From contig JACQSP010000060.1 in the NCBI GenBank assembly GCA_016205905.1, forward strand, positions 1 through 14,800: a stretch of 14,800 nucleotides of DNA, in the 5' to 3' direction. This document shows, in pieces, positions 13,488-14,800 of the stretch. Source of the DNA: Candidatus Woesearchaeota archaeon. GTDB taxonomy: Archaea > Nanobdellota > Nanobdellia > Woesearchaeales > DSVV01. The first letter of the stretch is position 1, and each line of letters starts with the position of its first letter. Under the pieces are notes generated by a model. The model saw only the letters and a program-made list of their open reading frames with translations. It ran no database searches and had not been told where the DNA came from. A program made the translations under genes and the position numbers.

Positions 13488-13528
13488 AAGTAGTATTGGT
13501 AAGTAGTATTGATTAAATAAAACAATAC
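13488..13528 (+). repeat. Tandem AAGTAGTATTG repeats plus an inverted CAATAC at the sepF transcript start
   Basis: AAGTAGTATTG occurs at 13488-13498 and again at 13501-13511, 13 bp apart (close to one helical turn). GTATTG (13506-13511) can pair with CAATAC (13523-13528). They lie just at or after the predicted transcription start, where an operator or leader structure would be. Confidence 0.4.
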
Positions 13529-13611
13529 CAATAATAAATGAAGAGATGGAAAAAGAGATAGAAAATATAATTATAAACATGTAATTGAGTGAAAAAGACT
13601 TGATGATTATT

Positions 13612-13616
13612 GGAGG
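13612..13616 (+). promoter_or_regulatory. Shine-Dalgarno sequence GGAGG that sets the sepF start
   Basis: GGAGG ends 8 nt before ATG 13625. A longer reading from the TTG at 13610 would place this motif inside the coding region and add five residues that the family lacks, so ATG 13625 is the likely start. Confidence 0.7.
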
Positions 13617-13624
13617 CAGGCAAA

Positions 13625-14032
13625 ATGGTGAAAGCATTTATAGAAAGAATGAAAAAATCCTTAGGCGTTGCTAATGAGCCTGATGTTGATGAAGTTGGCG
13701 ATGAATATGTTGAGCTTGATGTTCTTGGTGACACTAATGATGATGGTAAAAAGCCAAAGGTTATTGTAAGGCCGTTTGTAATAAATGATTTTTCTGATAT
13801 AAAGCCAGTATTGGATTCAATGAGAGAAGGATATACTATTGGATTGATTAACATAAAACCATTGAAAAATAAGGATCTTGTAGAATTAAAAAGAGCAATC
13901 AACAAACTCAAAAAAACATGCGATGCAATTGAAGGAGACATCGCTGGTTTCGGCGATGATTATTTGGTAATTGCTCCAAGCTTCGCAAGAATTTACAGGA
14001 CGAAAGATACTGCGCAGGTTAAAGAAGAGTAG
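13625..14032 (+). CDS. sepF: Archaeal SepF, FtsZ membrane anchor for cell division
   Basis: SepF tethers FtsZ to the membrane at the division site in archaea that use FtsZ. From ATG 13625 the protein has 135 residues. Residues 1-14 (MVKAFIERMKKSLG) form the amphipathic membrane-targeting helix. An acidic linker follows (about 17-42, rich in Asp, Glu, Val), then the SepF core (DUF552, about 44-125) with VIVRPFVINDFSDIKPVLDS, REGYTIGLINIKPLKNKDL, ELKRAINKLKKTCDAIEGDI and DDYLVIAPSFARIYR, typical of archaeal members. No ftsZ is in view. The next gene, a small membrane protein, begins 16 nt after the stop and may be co-transcribed. Divergent from lonB. Confidence 0.93.
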   Translation: MVKAFIERMKKSLGVANEPDVDEVGDEYVELDVLGDTNDDGKKPKVIVRPFVINDFSDIKPVLDSMREGYTIGLINIKPLKNKDLVELKRAINKLKKTCDAIEGDIAGFGDDYLVIAPSFARIYRTKDTAQVKEE

Positions 14033-14048
14033 GTCGGTTCTTATAATT

Positions 14049-14363
14049 ATGGATTATTCAAATTATATCCTTATAACTAAATGGATAATTGGTTTTTTAT
14101 TTCCATTTATCTTCTTAATCTATTTTGTATTAGGATATTATTATTTTTGTGAGAATAATATTAAACATAAGAAAACAAAGCGTATCATAAATAAGATTCT
14201 TGTACCATATGCAATAAGTGCGATATTAGGTATTGGTATAATCACTGCAACACACAGAGAATTTTACACTCATTGGGATAGTGATATTCCTTATATGACA
14301 ATAGTCTTTTTTTATGGATTATTTGGTGTGTTCTTATTAGGAGCACTAACAGAATTGGATTAA
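14049..14363 (+). CDS. Small hypothetical membrane protein downstream of sepF
   Basis: I chose ATG 14049 (104 residues). A longer frame from 13971 would overlap the end of sepF by about 60 bp and add a non-membrane stretch. Three membrane segments are likely: about 7-33 (YILITKWIIGFLFPFIFLIY), 50-67 (ILVPYAISAILGIGIITA) and 82-101 (YMTIVFFYGLFGVFLLGALT). A basic loop (KHKKTKRIINK) follows the first, which places that loop in the cytosol. I recognise no family. It lies 16 nt behind sepF on the same strand without its own clear promoter, so co-expression with sepF is likely. A division role would be speculation. Confidence 0.65.
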   Translation: MDYSNYILITKWIIGFLFPFIFLIYFVLGYYYFCENNIKHKKTKRIINKILVPYAISAILGIGIITATHREFYTHWDSDIPYMTIVFFYGLFGVFLLGALTELD

Positions 14364-14431
14364 TATATTTTTAAGTAATAAAGGGAGTTTAAATATTTTA
14401 TTGCATTATAGATACATAAGTAGATTTAGAT

Positions 14432-14551
14432 TTTTGCGTTTTTTATTTTACCAAAACAGTTAAAATCGCTAAATTCGTGATTTATAGTGTTTAAAACACC
14501 ATTTTCCGTTTTGGTTTTTTGCACAGGGTATTGTCGTCGAAAAACGCAAAA
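14432..14551. repeat. 120-bp element bounded by 12-bp inverted repeats
   Basis: TTTTGCGTTTTT (14432-14443) pairs exactly with AAAAACGCAAAA (14540-14551). An inner pair, ACCAAAAC (14450-14457) and GTTTTGGT (14508-14515), and a central GTGTTT/AAACAC (14487-14499) give nested stems. No reading frame is evident. The right end read on the minus strand (TACTAAACTTTTGCG) matches the left end of the 9301-9383 element at 14 of 15 bases. Confidence 0.6.
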
Positions 14552-14575
14552 GTTTAGTAGATAGTATTTTGAAAT

Positions 14576-14800
14576 ATGATAAAAACACTACAAATATTAA
14601 AAAGAGAAAAATTATCAGAATGGTTTAAAAAAAGTAATAATTTTGTTTTGTCAGTATTAGATAAAACTAAACCATTTGAGCTTATTAATAATGAATCTTA
14701 TAAATTATTTTTAAATATTATTAATAATATTAATACAATAATTTTACTATTGGGAATTGAAAAAGAAGAAATGAAACTAATCAATTTATGCTCTAATTAC
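14576..14800 (+). CDS. 5' part of an unrecognised protein, runs off window end
   Basis: ATG 14576 opens 75 codons that stay open to the last base. The product begins MIKTLQILKREKLSEWFKKS and has a hydrophobic stretch (NINTIILLLGI, about 51-61) followed by a charged segment. It is rich in Asn, Ile, Leu and Lys, in keeping with the AT-rich sequence. The start lies 24 bp after the inverted-repeat element at 14432-14551, whose right end could supply promoter sequence. I recognise no family. Confidence 0.5.
   Translation, partial: MIKTLQILKREKLSEWFKKSNNFVLSVLDKTKPFELINNESYKLFLNIINNINTIILLLGIEKEEMKLINLCSNY

Noticed and set aside
13971..14048. Longer start for the membrane protein after sepF
   Set aside because: It would overlap the conserved end of sepF out of frame, and the added residues look like a shadow of sepF; ATG 14049 begins just before the first membrane segment.

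Overview
The window looks like a piece of an AT-rich archaeal chromosome, most likely from a DPANN-type lineage (Woesearchaeota/Pacearchaeota-like; this placement is an inference from gene content and style). Archaeal markers are diphthine synthase (DphB), Kae1, membrane-anchored LonB protease, a bacterio-opsin-activator-type (HTH_10) regulator and archaeal SepF. Several genes have a TATA-like box about 25 bp upstream of the start codon, as expected for leaderless archaeal transcripts. No tRNA, rRNA or CRISPR array was found.

Layout. 1-1690 is an accessory islet: two doubtful minus-strand reading frames at the edge, a small ribbon-helix-helix protein, a 37-residue peptide resembling the tail of a type II/BREX-type adenine methyltransferase, a TIR/deoxyribosyltransferase-like putative defence effector lying between two 23-bp direct repeats, and a small gene broken by an in-frame stop. 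1696-2381 holds an HTH_10 regulator whose promoter overlaps a perfect 24-bp palindrome. 2486-5429 holds dphB (with charged insertions), a divergent multi-spanning membrane protein with a glycine-rich tail, and kae1, which is bracketed by a hairpin element and a decayed partial copy of it. 5549-9130 (minus) is a very large Cys-rich, N-glycosylation-rich, C-terminally anchored surface protein. 9413-13321 (minus) is LonB split into two genes. 13625-14363 is sepF followed by a small membrane protein. An inverted-repeat element and the start of an unrecognised gene end the window.

Main point. LonB is interrupted inside an intein. The upstream gene encodes the Walker A half plus the intein N-part with an embedded LAGLIDADG endonuclease. 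The downstream gene encodes a 39-residue intein C-part followed by Walker B, arginine finger and the Ser-Lys protease domain. Between them lie two strong hairpins and a 58-codon frame that overlaps the start of the C-half gene by ATGA. Neither half alone could make an ATPase, so a working LonB would need protein trans-splicing. The alternative is that this lineage has lost LonB activity. This resembles the known 'fractured gene'/split-intein architecture, but I do not know of it for LonB.
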